From Paenibacillus oceani (lineage in GTDB: Bacteria > Bacillota > Bacilli > Paenibacillales > NBRC-103111): a stretch of 64,000 bases of DNA. Both the position numbers and the translations under genes were made by a program. The stretch covers positions 293,277 through 357,276 of the forward strand of contig NZ_JACXJA010000006.1 of assembly GCF_014705615.1 (NCBI RefSeq), read 5' to 3'. Below the pieces are notes generated by a model. That model had not been told where the DNA came from, did no database searches, and worked only from the letters and a program-made list of their open reading frames with translations. This document shows, one piece after another, positions 33,023-41,918 of the stretch (the stretch's first letter is position 1; each line of letters begins with the position of its first letter).

Positions 33023-34606
33023 TTACGGAGCCGTTTCTAGAAACTTGGCCTGCGGCATCTTCTCCACCGCGCTGCGCATCGCGTATTCGTTCTCGAAGAG
33101 CGCTACGTAATTGTCCTTCTTATCCTTCACCAGCAGCGAGTTGATCCGGAATTTCGAAGGGTCGAGCTTCTCGTCGATCACCCAGCGGGCGAACTGGTAA
33201 GGCAGCCGCTGCAGCAAAATATCGACCCCGTATTCGGCCCGCATCCGGTGCTCCATTACTTCGAACTGGAGCTGGCCGACGACGCCGAGGATCATCTCGT
33301 CGAAGCCGCTCGTCGTATGGAATACTTGAATCGTACCTTCCTCCGTCAACTGGTCGATCCCTTTCAGGAACTGCTTTTGCTTCAGCGCGTTTTTGATCGT
33401 CACCTTGCTGAACATCTCCGGAGAGAACGTCGGCATCTCGTCAAACATCAACTCCGGCACTTGGGCCAGCGTATCCCCGATCCGGAAAATACCCGGGTCG
33501 AACAGCCCGATAATATCGCCGGGAAACGCCTCTTCGACGATATCGCGCTCCTGCGCCAGAAACTGCTGCGGCTGCGACAGCTTGATGTCTTTGCCGACCC
33601 GGACGTGCTTCACCGACATCCCGCGCTCGAACTTGCCGGAGCATATACGCAGGAAGGCAATCCGGTCGCGATGCGCCGGGTTCATGTTCGCCTGGATCTT
33701 GAACACATATCCCGAGAATTTCTCAAAAGTAGGCTCCACGACTCCCTGGTTGCTGTTGCGGGACACCGGCTGCGGAGCAAGCTGAAGGAAATTTTCCAGA
33801 AACGTCTGCACACCGAAATTGTTAATCGCACTGCCGAAAAAGACCGGAGTCAGCTCGCCCCTGCTCACTTGCTCCAAATCGAATTCGTCGCCGGCGATAT
33901 CGAGCAGCTGCAGTTGCTCCTGCAATTGCTCATACAAATAGTCGCCTGCAATCTCCCGGACGAGCGGATCGTCGTAGCCGCTCACTTCGCGCACTTCAAT
34001 ATCGTTATGATCGCCGTTCCGGAACAGCTCCAGCCGTTTTTTTACACGGTCGTACACGCCGCAGAACTGTTTGCCCGAGCCGATCGGCCAGTTAAGCGGA
34101 TAGGAGCGGATGCCCAGCAGCTGCTCGATCTCTTCCATCAGCTCGAACGGGTCGCGGCCTTCGCGGTCCAGCTTGTTCATAAATGTAAAGATCGGAATCC
34201 CGCGCTTGCGGCATACCTGGAACAGCTTCTTCGTCTGCGTCTCGACCCCTTTGGCGGAGTCAATCAGCATAACCGCGCTGTCGGCTGCCGTTAACGTCCG
34301 GTACGTGTCCTCACTGAAGTCCTGGTGACCGGGAGTATCCAAAATGTTGATCTTGTGGCCGAGATAATCGAACTGCATCACGCTTGACGTTACAGAAATA
34401 CCGCGCTGCTTCTCGATCTCCATCCAGTCAGAGGTGGCATGGCGATTCGCTTTGCGTCCTTTGACCGTACCGGCCAGCCGGATGGCGCCTCCGAACAGGA
34501 GCAGCTTCTCCGTGAGCGTCGTTTTCCCCGCATCGGGGTGAGAAATGATGGCGAACGTACGGCGTTTGCTGACCTCGGTCCGCATATTTGTCGTTATTGG
34601 ATTCAT
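33023..34606 (-). CDS. prfC: Peptide chain release factor 3
   Basis: The 527-aa translational GTPase recycles RF1/RF2 after termination. G motifs are SHPDAGKTT (G1), RGISVTSSV (G2), DTPGHQDF (G3), NKLDREG (G4); then come domain 2 with VFFGSAINNFGVQ and the RF3-specific C-terminal domain (QLQFEVMEHRMRAEYGVD). Length equals the E. coli protein (529). The stop codon lies in a 7-bp hairpin (33015-33031) without a T run. The metallophosphoesterase gene ends 24 nt downstream of the upstream side, so the two lie in tandem on the minus strand. Confidence 0.96.
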   Translation of the reverse strand: MNPITTNMRTEVSKRRTFAIISHPDAGKTTLTEKLLLFGGAIRLAGTVKGRKANRHATSDWMEIEKQRGISVTSSVMQFDYLGHKINILDTPGHQDFSEDTYRTLTAADSAVMLIDSAKGVETQTKKLFQVCRKRGIPIFTFMNKLDREGRDPFELMEEIEQLLGIRSYPLNWPIGSGKQFCGVYDRVKKRLELFRNGDHNDIEVREVSGYDDPLVREIAGDYLYEQLQEQLQLLDIAGDEFDLEQVSRGELTPVFFGSAINNFGVQTFLENFLQLAPQPVSRNSNQGVVEPTFEKFSGYVFKIQANMNPAHRDRIAFLRICSGKFERGMSVKHVRVGKDIKLSQPQQFLAQERDIVEEAFPGDIIGLFDPGIFRIGDTLAQVPELMFDEMPTFSPEMFSKVTIKNALKQKQFLKGIDQLTEEGTIQVFHTTSGFDEMILGVVGQLQFEVMEHRMRAEYGVDILLQRLPYQFARWVIDEKLDPSKFRINSLLVKDKKDNYVALFENEYAMRSAVEKMPQAKFLETAP

Positions 34607-34629
34607 AGTAATCTTGTCGTTCCCTTCTT

Positions 34630-35721
34630 CTAGTTCCGGCCTTCTACTTTGGCTCGTTCCAGCGGAATCGTCCAGTCGGCTGCCGTTATGAACGATTTTT
34701 GGCTGAATTCCCTGCCGCGAAGCACGACCCGGTCTTCATATACTTGCACGTACAGTCCTTGCGTTTTGTCTTTCGCTTCTTGCTGGAAGCTCCGGTTCGA
34801 AGTCCGCCCGACCGAAGAATTGACGAACCAGTGGAACGACTCCTTCGAATAGTGCGACGATCCGTTCTCGAAATCCTGATGCGTATGGCCGGAAAAAACG
34901 AATACGTTCGGATACGGCTTTAGGATCTCCCGGAACGCCTTGGCGCGAATGACCCGGTGCGTTCCTCCGTCCTGCCCTTCCGGCGGCAGCGGCTGGTGAA
35001 TCATAACGAAGATCGGTTTGTTGTCCTTCGTCTCCTTCAGCTTGGCCTGGAGCCATTCCAACTGCTCATCCGAATACCAGGCCCCTTCCCCGACGTCCGG
35101 CTGTTCCTGGACATACGTCTCTTGTGACATCATGATCAGATGGTAGCCGTGAATCGTAACATCTGAATACGGCTTGGAGAGGTTAAACATTTTCTGAAAG
35201 CGCGCTCTCGACTCCGCGTCGGTCTGCCCGTTCGGCATCGTCTCTCTGGCAAATCCGCCGTTTTTGTCGATCCAGATCCGGTAGTAGTCGTGATTCCCCA
35301 TATTGCCGTAAATTGGGGGCAGCTTATAGTCCTTTAAAATCGCTTCCAGCGCATTATATTCGGCGTCCGTCCCGTAATCGGTCAAATCGCCGGTAAACAC
35401 GATCGCCTCCACCTTGGACTCCAGCTTGGTGACGTCGTCGAGCGCCTGCTTCAGCTTCTGAGACGTAGCCGGATCGTACAGCGAGATGTGCAAGTCGCTA
35501 AAAAGAAAAAACGAAAGCAGCGGTTCAGCCGAAACGACCGGCTTCACGTCTTGCGCGGGGGCCGGTTCCGGTTTGGGCATCGGGACGACGACGTCCGCTA
35601 CCGCCGGCGGTGCAGAGGGCTGTGTGCCGACACGGGTCAATAGCTGAAACAAAGCGTAAAACGAACCCGCGATCACGGCAAAAGCAGCGAACAGCCATTT
35701 CATAAATCCGCGTCTGGACAT
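34630..35721 (-). CDS. Secreted or membrane-anchored calcineurin-like metallophosphoesterase
   Basis: The 363-aa protein has the twin-arginine-like start SRRGFMKW and one hydrophobic segment (residues about 9-28), then a Pro/Ala/Val linker. The phosphoesterase core carries metal-binding motifs FSDLHIS (D, H), TGDLTDYG (D), GNMGNHDYY (N, H), IHQP (H) and SGHTHQD (GHTH). This is a full set for a two-metal site. The substrate is unknown. Tat export would fit a protein folded with its metals, but the motif is also compatible with a simple anchor. It lies immediately upstream of prfC on the same strand. Confidence 0.88.
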   Translation of the reverse strand: MSRRGFMKWLFAAFAVIAGSFYALFQLLTRVGTQPSAPPAVADVVVPMPKPEPAPAQDVKPVVSAEPLLSFFLFSDLHISLYDPATSQKLKQALDDVTKLESKVEAIVFTGDLTDYGTDAEYNALEAILKDYKLPPIYGNMGNHDYYRIWIDKNGGFARETMPNGQTDAESRARFQKMFNLSKPYSDVTIHGYHLIMMSQETYVQEQPDVGEGAWYSDEQLEWLQAKLKETKDNKPIFVMIHQPLPPEGQDGGTHRVIRAKAFREILKPYPNVFVFSGHTHQDFENGSSHYSKESFHWFVNSSVGRTSNRSFQQEAKDKTQGLYVQVYEDRVVLRGREFSQKSFITAADWTIPLERAKVEGRN

Positions 35722-35825
35722 GGTCTCACTTCCATTTTTCCAAGATGAACACCGCTATTATTCATTATATAGAAAAAGGGCTGTCTTCGTCTACGCGGAC
35801 GGTTTGGGCTCGCAAGCGAAAAAAA

Positions 35826-35847
35826 AGACCTTCGGGTGTCCGAAGGT
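35826..35847 (-). terminator. Terminator of zwf
   Basis: On the minus strand GACCTTCGG, a 4-nt loop and CCGAAGGTC, followed by TTTTTTTT. It lies about 135 nt after the zwf stop. Confidence 0.85.
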
Positions 35848-35983
35848 CGCAGCGGTCCGGGTTGTCCGCCATCCCGCAGCGGGCTAGGAACGAAGCGCCG
35901 TTGCAGGCCAGCCGGCGGCAGCCTGCCGCTCCCCCGTACAGCGAGCCGGCAAAGCGGCGGCGGTCCGGATATACAGATCCAAT

Positions 35984-37540
35984 TTACTTGCCGGCGACCG
36001 GAGTCGCCCAGACGACCTCGCCTTCAAGCTGGCCGTTAACCGGCCACCACTTGAAGCCGTCGCTCGCCAGCAGCTGCTGCGCCGCCTCTGGCCCCCAGGA
36101 GCCCGCGGCATAATATTGAAGATCGGTGCTTTGCTCGCGCCAGGCGGATTCGATCCGGTCGACGAATTTCCAGGCGAGCGACACTTCGTCCCATCTTGTA
36201 AAGTAGGTCGAGTCGCCGCGCGCGGCATCGAACAGAAGCCGTTCGTAAGCCTCAGGCGTATTGATGCCGACTTCGCAGCTTTGGCAGAAATCCATGGCGA
36301 TCGGTACGATCCCCCATTGGGAGCCCGGCCGCTTCGCATTCATTTTTAAATAAATGCCTTCCGTCGGGTTGACCCGGAATACGAGCAGGTTCGGCTCGAG
36401 CTTCGTTTTGCTGGAGAAATAGACGTTCTCCGGCATGTTCTTGAACTCGACGACAACCTCGGTCGTTTTCACCGGGAGCCGCTTGCCCGTACGAATATAA
36501 AACGGTACGCCGGCCCAGCGGAAGTTGTCGACGAACACTTTGGCCGCAAAATACGTCTCCGTGACGGAGTCGGAAGGCACGCCTTCCTCGTTCCGGTAAG
36601 CCGGGAGCGGCTTGCCCTTCAGCTCGCCGGCCGAATACTGGCCGCGGACTACATGTTCTTTCACTTCGTCCGCATTTTTGAAGATGCGCAATGAGCGGAG
36701 CACCTTAACCTTCTCGTCCCGGATATCTTCGGGCTCCATCCGGCTGGGCGGCTCCATCGCCATCATCGTGATCATCTGCAGCATATGGTTTTGGCCCATA
36801 TCCCGCAGCGCTCCGGCATGATCGTAGTAACCTCCGCGCTCCTCGACCCCTACCGTTTCACTGAGCGTAATCTGGATATTCGCTATGTACTTGTTGTTCC
36901 ACAGCGGCTCGAACAAGGCGTTCGCGAACCGGACCACCTCGATGTTCTGCACCATCTCTTTGCCTAAATAGTGGTCGATCCGATATATTTCGTCCTCTTC
37001 GAACACTTGGCGGATTTGCTCGTTTAGCTTCTGCGCCGAAGGAAGATCGTACCCGAAAGGTTTCTCGATAACGAGACGGTGCCAGCCGCTGGAATCGAGC
37101 AGCCCGCCTTCCTTCAGGTTATTGCTGACGCTGCCGAACAGCTCTGGAGCAAGCGCCAAATAAAACAGACGGTTGCCGCCGATATCATACTGGTCGTCGA
37201 GCAGATCGGCCAGCTTTCTCAGCTCTGCGAACGCCTCCGGCTTGTTGATGTCGAGCGACATGTAATGGAAATGTCCGGCGAACTCGTCCCACTGCTTGTC
37301 CTCCTCGGATTTGTAACGCGCGAATTCGCGAATCGACCCACTTACGTCGTCCCTGAACTGCTCGTTCGTACGCGGACGTCTCGCCAGGCCGATGACGGCA
37401 AACCGCTTGGACAGCTTCCCCTCGCGATACAAGCTGTAAATAGCCGGAAACAGCTTTCTCCGCGCCAAATCTCCGGTAGCTCCAAAGATAAAAAAGAGCG
37501 TGCGATCCGCTCCAATATCGCCCAATTCCCCAAAATTCAT
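35984..37540 (-). CDS. zwf: Glucose-6-phosphate 1-dehydrogenase
   Basis: The 518-aa enzyme oxidises glucose-6-phosphate to 6-phosphogluconolactone with NADP, the entry step of the pentose-phosphate pathway. The N-terminal dinucleotide motif is GATGDLARRK (residues 20-29). The active-site signature RIDHYLGKE contains the catalytic His and Lys, preceded by EKPFGYD. The end GPEAAQQLLASDG-WWPV is typical. Length agrees with the family (about 490-520). It is a single gene with its own terminator; 6-phosphogluconolactonase and Gnd are not adjacent. Confidence 0.97.
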   Translation of the reverse strand: MNFGELGDIGADRTLFFIFGATGDLARRKLFPAIYSLYREGKLSKRFAVIGLARRPRTNEQFRDDVSGSIREFARYKSEEDKQWDEFAGHFHYMSLDINKPEAFAELRKLADLLDDQYDIGGNRLFYLALAPELFGSVSNNLKEGGLLDSSGWHRLVIEKPFGYDLPSAQKLNEQIRQVFEEDEIYRIDHYLGKEMVQNIEVVRFANALFEPLWNNKYIANIQITLSETVGVEERGGYYDHAGALRDMGQNHMLQMITMMAMEPPSRMEPEDIRDEKVKVLRSLRIFKNADEVKEHVVRGQYSAGELKGKPLPAYRNEEGVPSDSVTETYFAAKVFVDNFRWAGVPFYIRTGKRLPVKTTEVVVEFKNMPENVYFSSKTKLEPNLLVFRVNPTEGIYLKMNAKRPGSQWGIVPIAMDFCQSCEVGINTPEAYERLLFDAARGDSTYFTRWDEVSLAWKFVDRIESAWREQSTDLQYYAAGSWGPEAAQQLLASDGFKWWPVNGQLEGEVVWATPVAGK

Positions 37541-37824
37541 CGTTCATCATTCTTTCTTCGCGAAATTCGGTCCAAAAACCGGACCGTTATGTATAGTAGT
37601 TTAGCATATCGGCACAGCACAATCCACGTCTTGAAAGCAAACCGTCCGCCGCCCCCAAGCGCTCTCCCGGACTGCTTCGCCCAGGCGCATGGACGGCCTT
37701 TCGAAAAGCCCGTTCCTCGGGAGCCCCAAAAATAGGCTGTCGTACGATGGGCGTCTGTCCATACACGAATGCAGCCGGTGAATAGCCTAATAACGAGAAT
37801 AAAACCCAAGGAGGCAGATGTACG

Positions 37825-38208
37825 ATGAATCGAATTTATCCGGTAGACGAAGCGACTTGCACTCATTTTGTCGGCATGCCGGTCTGCGCGGTGCTCCAGG
37901 ACGGTTCCCGGCACTACGGCGTGATCAGCCGAATCTCGGGGGGCAAGCTGATTCTGAACGAATCGCCTGAAGCGTCCACAGAGGGGGCCAAGATCAGGAG
38001 CGCCAAAGGCAAAGGCGGCTCTTCCGGCAAAGCGAGAGCAAGCAGTACGGTCAAAAACAGCCGTTCAGAGTCAGGCGGCGACAAAGCCCGCCTTTCCGCA
38101 TTTCCTTTTGCCGGACCTTATCCGGGGGCTTTCCCGTTCGCTCCTTTCGGCAACCGGATTGCGCTCGATCTAGCTGCCATCGCGCTGTTGTTTCTCCTGT
38201 TTATCTAG
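37825..38208 (+). CDS. Small protein with Sm-like N-terminus and C-terminal membrane helix
   Basis: The 127-aa protein is one I do not recognise. Residues 1-50 suggest a small beta-barrel (VGMPVCAVLQDGSRHYGVISRISGGKLIL). A Ser/Gly/Lys-rich, probably disordered stretch follows (about 50-95), then FPFAGPYPGAFPFAPFG and a C-terminal hydrophobic helix ALDLAAIALLFLLFI that would anchor it. AAGGAGG lies 10 nt before the ATG. It is monocistronic, divergent from zwf. Similar Pro/Phe-rich tails occur in spore-associated proteins, but that is only a guess. Confidence 0.65.
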   Translation: MNRIYPVDEATCTHFVGMPVCAVLQDGSRHYGVISRISGGKLILNESPEASTEGAKIRSAKGKGGSSGKARASSTVKNSRSESGGDKARLSAFPFAGPYPGAFPFAPFGNRIALDLAAIALLFLLFI

Positions 38209-38311
38209 TACAAGGTCATTGTTCATTAAGAGTTTTGGCGCGATCGGCCTCCCGGATTGATAGCGCAGGATTCAACCCGGCCTTGTTGCCAGCGGACCGC
38301 TCAGCGGCCTC

Positions 38312-38338
38312 AGCCCCCGTTCCATCGGAGCGGGGGCT
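38312..38338 (+). terminator. Probable terminator of the small Sm-like gene
   Basis: AGCCCCCG, an 11-nt loop and CGGGGGCT, followed by GTTCTAT. The T run is weak; it lies about 100 nt after the stop and just before the convergent GNAT gene. Confidence 0.6.
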
Positions 38339-38355
38339 GTTCTATGAAGGCGAGC

Positions 38356-38796
38356 CTACCATGTTTTGACCATCTTATAGCATTGAATAGCCGGAAAATA
38401 TCCCGCTTCGGCGTATCCGTGACGCGCATAAAAAAGTCTGGCGTTCGCATTTGCGTCGTTCACATACAAGCTGAGCTGCCGGTAACCTTTGCGCCGGGCA
38501 TGCCGCTCCGACTCGGCAAGCAGCGCCTTGCCCCAGCCTTGGCCCCGTCTCGCCGGAGCGACGGCGAGCATATCGAGATACAACTCCCTGCCGGCCGTCC
38601 TTACCGAAGCGAATCCAGCCGCTCCGCTCCTTCTCGGCACGGCGACATACGTTACGTTGCCGGCCAGCCGACGGCGAATCTCCGCAGCGCTCCAGCGTAA
38701 ACCCGGAAACGACAGCAGTGTATACGGAAACAGCTCTTGCTTGACCAGTTGCAATATAGTCCGGTCGTCCCGACGCGGATTGCGAGTCCGGATCAT
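38356..38796 (-). CDS. GNAT-family N-acetyltransferase
   Basis: The 146-aa acetyl-CoA-dependent transferase has motif A LYLDMLAVAPARRGQGWGKALL (pyrophosphate loop R-R-G-Q-G-W-G at about residues 84-90) and motif B LSLYVNDANANARLFYARHGY near the end. Substrate is unknown; this compact form often modifies amines or ribosomal-protein N-termini. AAAGGG lies 10 nt before the ATG, inside a short direct repeat (GGGATGATC twice). It is separated from the helicase gene by a tiny open frame at 38907-38996. Confidence 0.88.
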   Translation of the reverse strand: MIRTRNPRRDDRTILQLVKQELFPYTLLSFPGLRWSAAEIRRRLAGNVTYVAVPRRSGAAGFASVRTAGRELYLDMLAVAPARRGQGWGKALLAESERHARRKGYRQLSLYVNDANANARLFYARHGYAEAGYFPAIQCYKMVKTW

Positions 38797-38906
38797 CCCT
38801 GATCATCCCTTTGCCCTGCTGGCTAGCCTATCCGGTCCTCAACTCACCGTGCAAGCTTCTAGGACAGTGTATGAACCCGGGAAGCCGATGGTGCTCCGTC
38901 ATCCGG

Positions 38907-38996
38907 CTATCGTTTCCACTTATTCGTCATCAACCAGGTGAACCCTATGGTAGCCGCCAAAAACAAGGCGAGCACAATTACCTGTGTACCGCTCAT
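38907..38996 (-). CDS. 29-aa single-helix membrane peptide
   Basis: The translation begins MSGTQVIVLALFLAATIG and ends TNKWKR: one predicted membrane helix with a basic cytoplasmic tail. GGGGGAA is correctly placed before the ATG at 38996. It sits between the helicase gene and the GNAT gene on the same strand. I know no family for it, but the ribosome site, hydrophobic profile and positive-inside tail together support a real gene. Confidence 0.55.
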   Translation of the reverse strand: MSGTQVIVLALFLAATIGFTWLMTNKWKR

Positions 38997-39071
38997 GTCC
39001 GTTCCCCCAAGTTTCATCCGGCGGTGATGTCCGCCTTGCTACCGTTATTGTACCGGGATCGGGAAGGAACG

Positions 39072-41027
39072 TCAAAAGAGCTTCGCTTCCTTGATCCGTA
39101 CGCCTTTAGGGAGCACCGCCTCGACCCGCGCCCTGACCTCCTGCCGCTCATACAGCTCTCCGCTTAATATGGAGACGATACCGGAATCGTCGCGTGAGCG
39201 GATCAGCCGGCCGATGCCTTGCCTCAGTCGAAGAAGCATGTAAGGCATATCCACTTCTTCGAAAGGCACAGCCGATTCTTTGCGTTTTGCCATAAACACC
39301 GGATCTTCGGGAGGATAAGGCAGCGACCAGATGATCACGCTCGACAAAGACGGACCGGGCACATCCAGTCCCTCCCATAAGCTGACTGCCGCGAGGACGC
39401 TTTGTTCGTCGTTTTGGAACGAAGAGATGAGATGACTGATCTCCCCGTCTCCTTCGAACCCGATCCGCATATTCCGGATGGCCGGATACGCCGGAACCGC
39501 CTGCTTGAACCGGAGCAGCTCGTCCTTGGTAGGGAACAGCAGCAGCGTTCTTCCCCCCGTACGCTCCAGAAGTCCCGCGGCCGCTTCCATCTTTCGCTCA
39601 AAAGTATCTTCGCCCGGGCCAATGGGAGCGAGCAGCTCCATACGGTTCTTGTAATCGTAAGGAGAGTCCGCCTGGAAAGATAAGCAGTTCCCGATTCCGA
39701 GACTGTCGGCCAAAAAGCGGAAAGAACCGTCGACGGATAGCGTAGCCGAAGAAAACACAATCGGCATGCCTGAGGAGAAGACTCGTTCCTGCAGCACTTC
39801 CTTGACCGTTCTCGGCATGACGACCAGCGTCGGTCCGTCCTGACCGTCGGTCACCCAGCATAGCAGCTTGCTCTCCTGCTCGAACAGGCGCAGGGCGATC
39901 TGCATCGTCTCCAGATGCTCCTCCACGATGCGCAGCTGGTATTCGTTCAACGTATACAATCCGCTCTCGAATACGAGCTCCTCCTCGATGGCCGACAACG
40001 CCTGGCGAAGCCGGTTCACTTCCGTCACGAGCTGCTCGTCCAGAATAACCGGCTTCCGGTCCGAACCGGGGATCGTCTGGCTGCGGTTCTCCAGCCCCGC
40101 AAACATCGTTTCGCTACGGACGATGGCCTCCTCGATCGCCAGGGCCAGCTCCTCCCGGACCTGTCCTTCCAGCAGCCGGGTTATGATCGCTTCGAACACC
40201 GAATGCTTCAACCGGTAGGTTAACGCTTTTTGGGCGGCTGCCTCAAGCAGATGGCCTTCGTCGAACACGACCGCGCAATGATCCGTCAGCAGCGGAAGCT
40301 GGCCTTCCCGCTTCCGTCCCTCGTACGTCCATACGTGCTCCATATAAAAGTCGTGCGAGCAGATGATCAGCTCCTCCGACTGTCTGTAATAGTTCCGCGA
40401 CAGCGTCTGGCCGCACCGGTGCCGCTTATCGCATACGAAGCAGTCCTGGAACGGGTCCCAGTTCATTTTGCTCCACTGTTCGTCGCTTAGCTGCGGATAG
40501 TTTTTCCGGTCCCCGTAAGCGTGGAAGTTCTGCATCGGCTCATGGCTGCGGACAAAGCCGGGCAATCCTTCATACAATTCCTCGTACATGTCCGCCTCCG
40601 GGTCCCGGAATCGGGCATCGTCCAGCTTGACGAGACATGCATACTGGTCCGGCGACTTCCCCAGTCTGGCGTCGATAGCCAGATTCAGATGACGGGTAAG
40701 CTTGGCGATATCCCCTTCGGGCTTGACGAGCTGCTCGATCAGGGATTCGTCGGCGCAGGCGATCACGACCGGTTTTCTCTTATAACGGGCGTAACAGATC
40801 GAGTACAGCAAATATACGAGCGTCTTGCCCGTCCCCACTCCCGCTTCCGCAAACATCGTCTGTTTCTCGGAAAAAGCGCGTTCCAGCTGGAACGCCATAT
40901 AGATTTGTTCGTCGCGCACCTCGAAGCCGGACTCCGGCAATATGTCATAAAATACATCAGCCATCCAATCGCTAACCTGTGCGATGAAAGGCCGGGAATG
41001 ATCGTACTCGAAAGGGTATTGCTTCAC
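39072..41027 (-). CDS. DinG/YpvA-type iron-sulfur ATP-dependent DNA helicase
   Basis: The 651-aa superfamily-2 helicase is of the XPD/DinG group. Walker A AGVGTGKT is at 62-69 and Walker B DEGH at 256-259. Four cysteines between them (C131, C196, C199, C205; DCFVCDKRHRC) would hold the [4Fe-4S] cluster of this group. Motif VI is LRQGIGRLIRS near the C-terminus. No exonuclease domain is present, so it resembles B. subtilis YpvA rather than the longer DinG. The role is probably unwinding of R-loops or damaged DNA, inferred from the family. Confidence 0.92.
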   Translation of the reverse strand: MKQYPFEYDHSRPFIAQVSDWMADVFYDILPESGFEVRDEQIYMAFQLERAFSEKQTMFAEAGVGTGKTLVYLLYSICYARYKRKPVVIACADESLIEQLVKPEGDIAKLTRHLNLAIDARLGKSPDQYACLVKLDDARFRDPEADMYEELYEGLPGFVRSHEPMQNFHAYGDRKNYPQLSDEQWSKMNWDPFQDCFVCDKRHRCGQTLSRNYYRQSEELIICSHDFYMEHVWTYEGRKREGQLPLLTDHCAVVFDEGHLLEAAAQKALTYRLKHSVFEAIITRLLEGQVREELALAIEEAIVRSETMFAGLENRSQTIPGSDRKPVILDEQLVTEVNRLRQALSAIEEELVFESGLYTLNEYQLRIVEEHLETMQIALRLFEQESKLLCWVTDGQDGPTLVVMPRTVKEVLQERVFSSGMPIVFSSATLSVDGSFRFLADSLGIGNCLSFQADSPYDYKNRMELLAPIGPGEDTFERKMEAAAGLLERTGGRTLLLFPTKDELLRFKQAVPAYPAIRNMRIGFEGDGEISHLISSFQNDEQSVLAAVSLWEGLDVPGPSLSSVIIWSLPYPPEDPVFMAKRKESAVPFEEVDMPYMLLRLRQGIGRLIRSRDDSGIVSILSGELYERQEVRARVEAVLPKGVRIKEAKLF

Positions 41028-41152
41028 GCTTTGTTGACCTCCAGCCGGACTAATATAGAGGATGTCCTCCGATTTACCTATTACAGTCTACACGACAATT
41101 TCGGAAAGAACCATTTTATTTTTTAGGAAGTGTGCAAAGGAAGGCGCGAAAA

Positions 41153-41184
41153 AAAGAACCGTCCATCAACCCTGACGGTTCTTT
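41153..41184 (-). terminator. Terminator-like hairpin without an obvious gene
   Basis: On the minus strand AAAGAACCGTC, a 10-nt loop and GACGGTTCTTT run into TTTTTCGC. The nearest upstream gene on that strand ends 735 nt away (41919), so it may close a long untranslated tail or a lost gene. Confidence 0.7.
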
Positions 41185-41294
41185 GACGTGCAAACCCATA
41201 CGCCAGTGCGTGGAAGGGAATGGGCACCTTCCTTCCTTCCTTCCTTCGCTCCAGCGGCTCGCCCTCAGTCGTGTTGTTTTTTTGCGGCGGTATG

Positions 41295-41480
41295 AATAAC
41301 GAACCTAGCATTCGTTATTAGAGCCGAATTCGGACGTTTGAATTTGTAACGAACTCTTGTGTCGTTATTCCCGCAGATCAGATCGTTTTTTTCCACTTTC
41401 GGTCCGATAACGATGCCCGGATTCGTTACGTCTGGAATAACGTTGTTTTTCAGCGATAAGCACAAGACGATTCGTTAGTC
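41295..41480. repeat. Modular 25-nt palindromic intergenic repeat, locus 3
   Basis: Arms are 41295-41319 (AATAACGA, 9 nt, TCGTTATT), 41345-41369 (TGTAACGA, 9 nt, TCGTTATT), 41406-41430 (GATAACGA, 9 nt, TCGTTACG) and about 41456-41480 (degraded). Middle modules are 25 nt, the gap between units 36 nt. The half-site differs from the 32.5- and 57.6-kb loci, yet complementarity within arms is kept. Confidence 0.8.
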
Positions 41481-41663
41481 ATCGGACCTGAGTATACGTT
41501 CTCTTACGCCAAGGAAGGATACCTCTTGAAGAACACAAACGTTCTGTTCTCTAAGGATAAACGCCTATCGGCGTCTTGAGGCTGGCATTTACCGAGATTT
41601 AGAGCCGCTCCCACGATACACTTTCGGATAGATAGAAAAAGAAACTGCCCCGTTTGCCGATGG

Positions 41664-41726
41664 CTGTTTTCTGTTTTCTGTTTTCTGTTTTCTGTTTTCT
41701 GTTTTCTGTTTTCTGTTTTCTGTTTC
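41664..41726. repeat. Heptanucleotide tandem repeat (CTGTTTT)n
   Basis: Eight perfect head-to-tail copies of CTGTTTT fill 41664-41719, followed by one imperfect copy (CTGTTTC). It lies in the 890-nt gene-free stretch 41028-41918. A frame across it on the minus strand would encode a repeating KQKTENR peptide, but I see no start signal or family. A 7-nt unit is prone to slippage. Confidence 0.92.
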
Positions 41727-41918
41727 CCGTTTCCTCTGTAACCGCTCTTACGAGGATTACGTGCAAACGCACCCGCATCGTCCATTCCTTTTCTCCAATG
41801 AAAATGCCGTCCCTCTCCGACCAGCGGAAAAAAACGGCGATACGAAGCGTATGATTTCATGCGCGCGGGAACATCCCTGGAACTTTTCAGCCCTGACTGG
41901 GCCGATCAACTCCGACTA

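Noticed and set aside
33015..33031. Hairpin at the prfC stop as a terminator
   Set aside because: Only a 7-bp stem and no T run on the minus strand.
41504..41860. Minus-strand frame with KQKTENR peptide repeats
   Set aside because: The repeats simply come from the 7-nt microsatellite (21 nt = 7 codons); no start signal and no recognisable domain.
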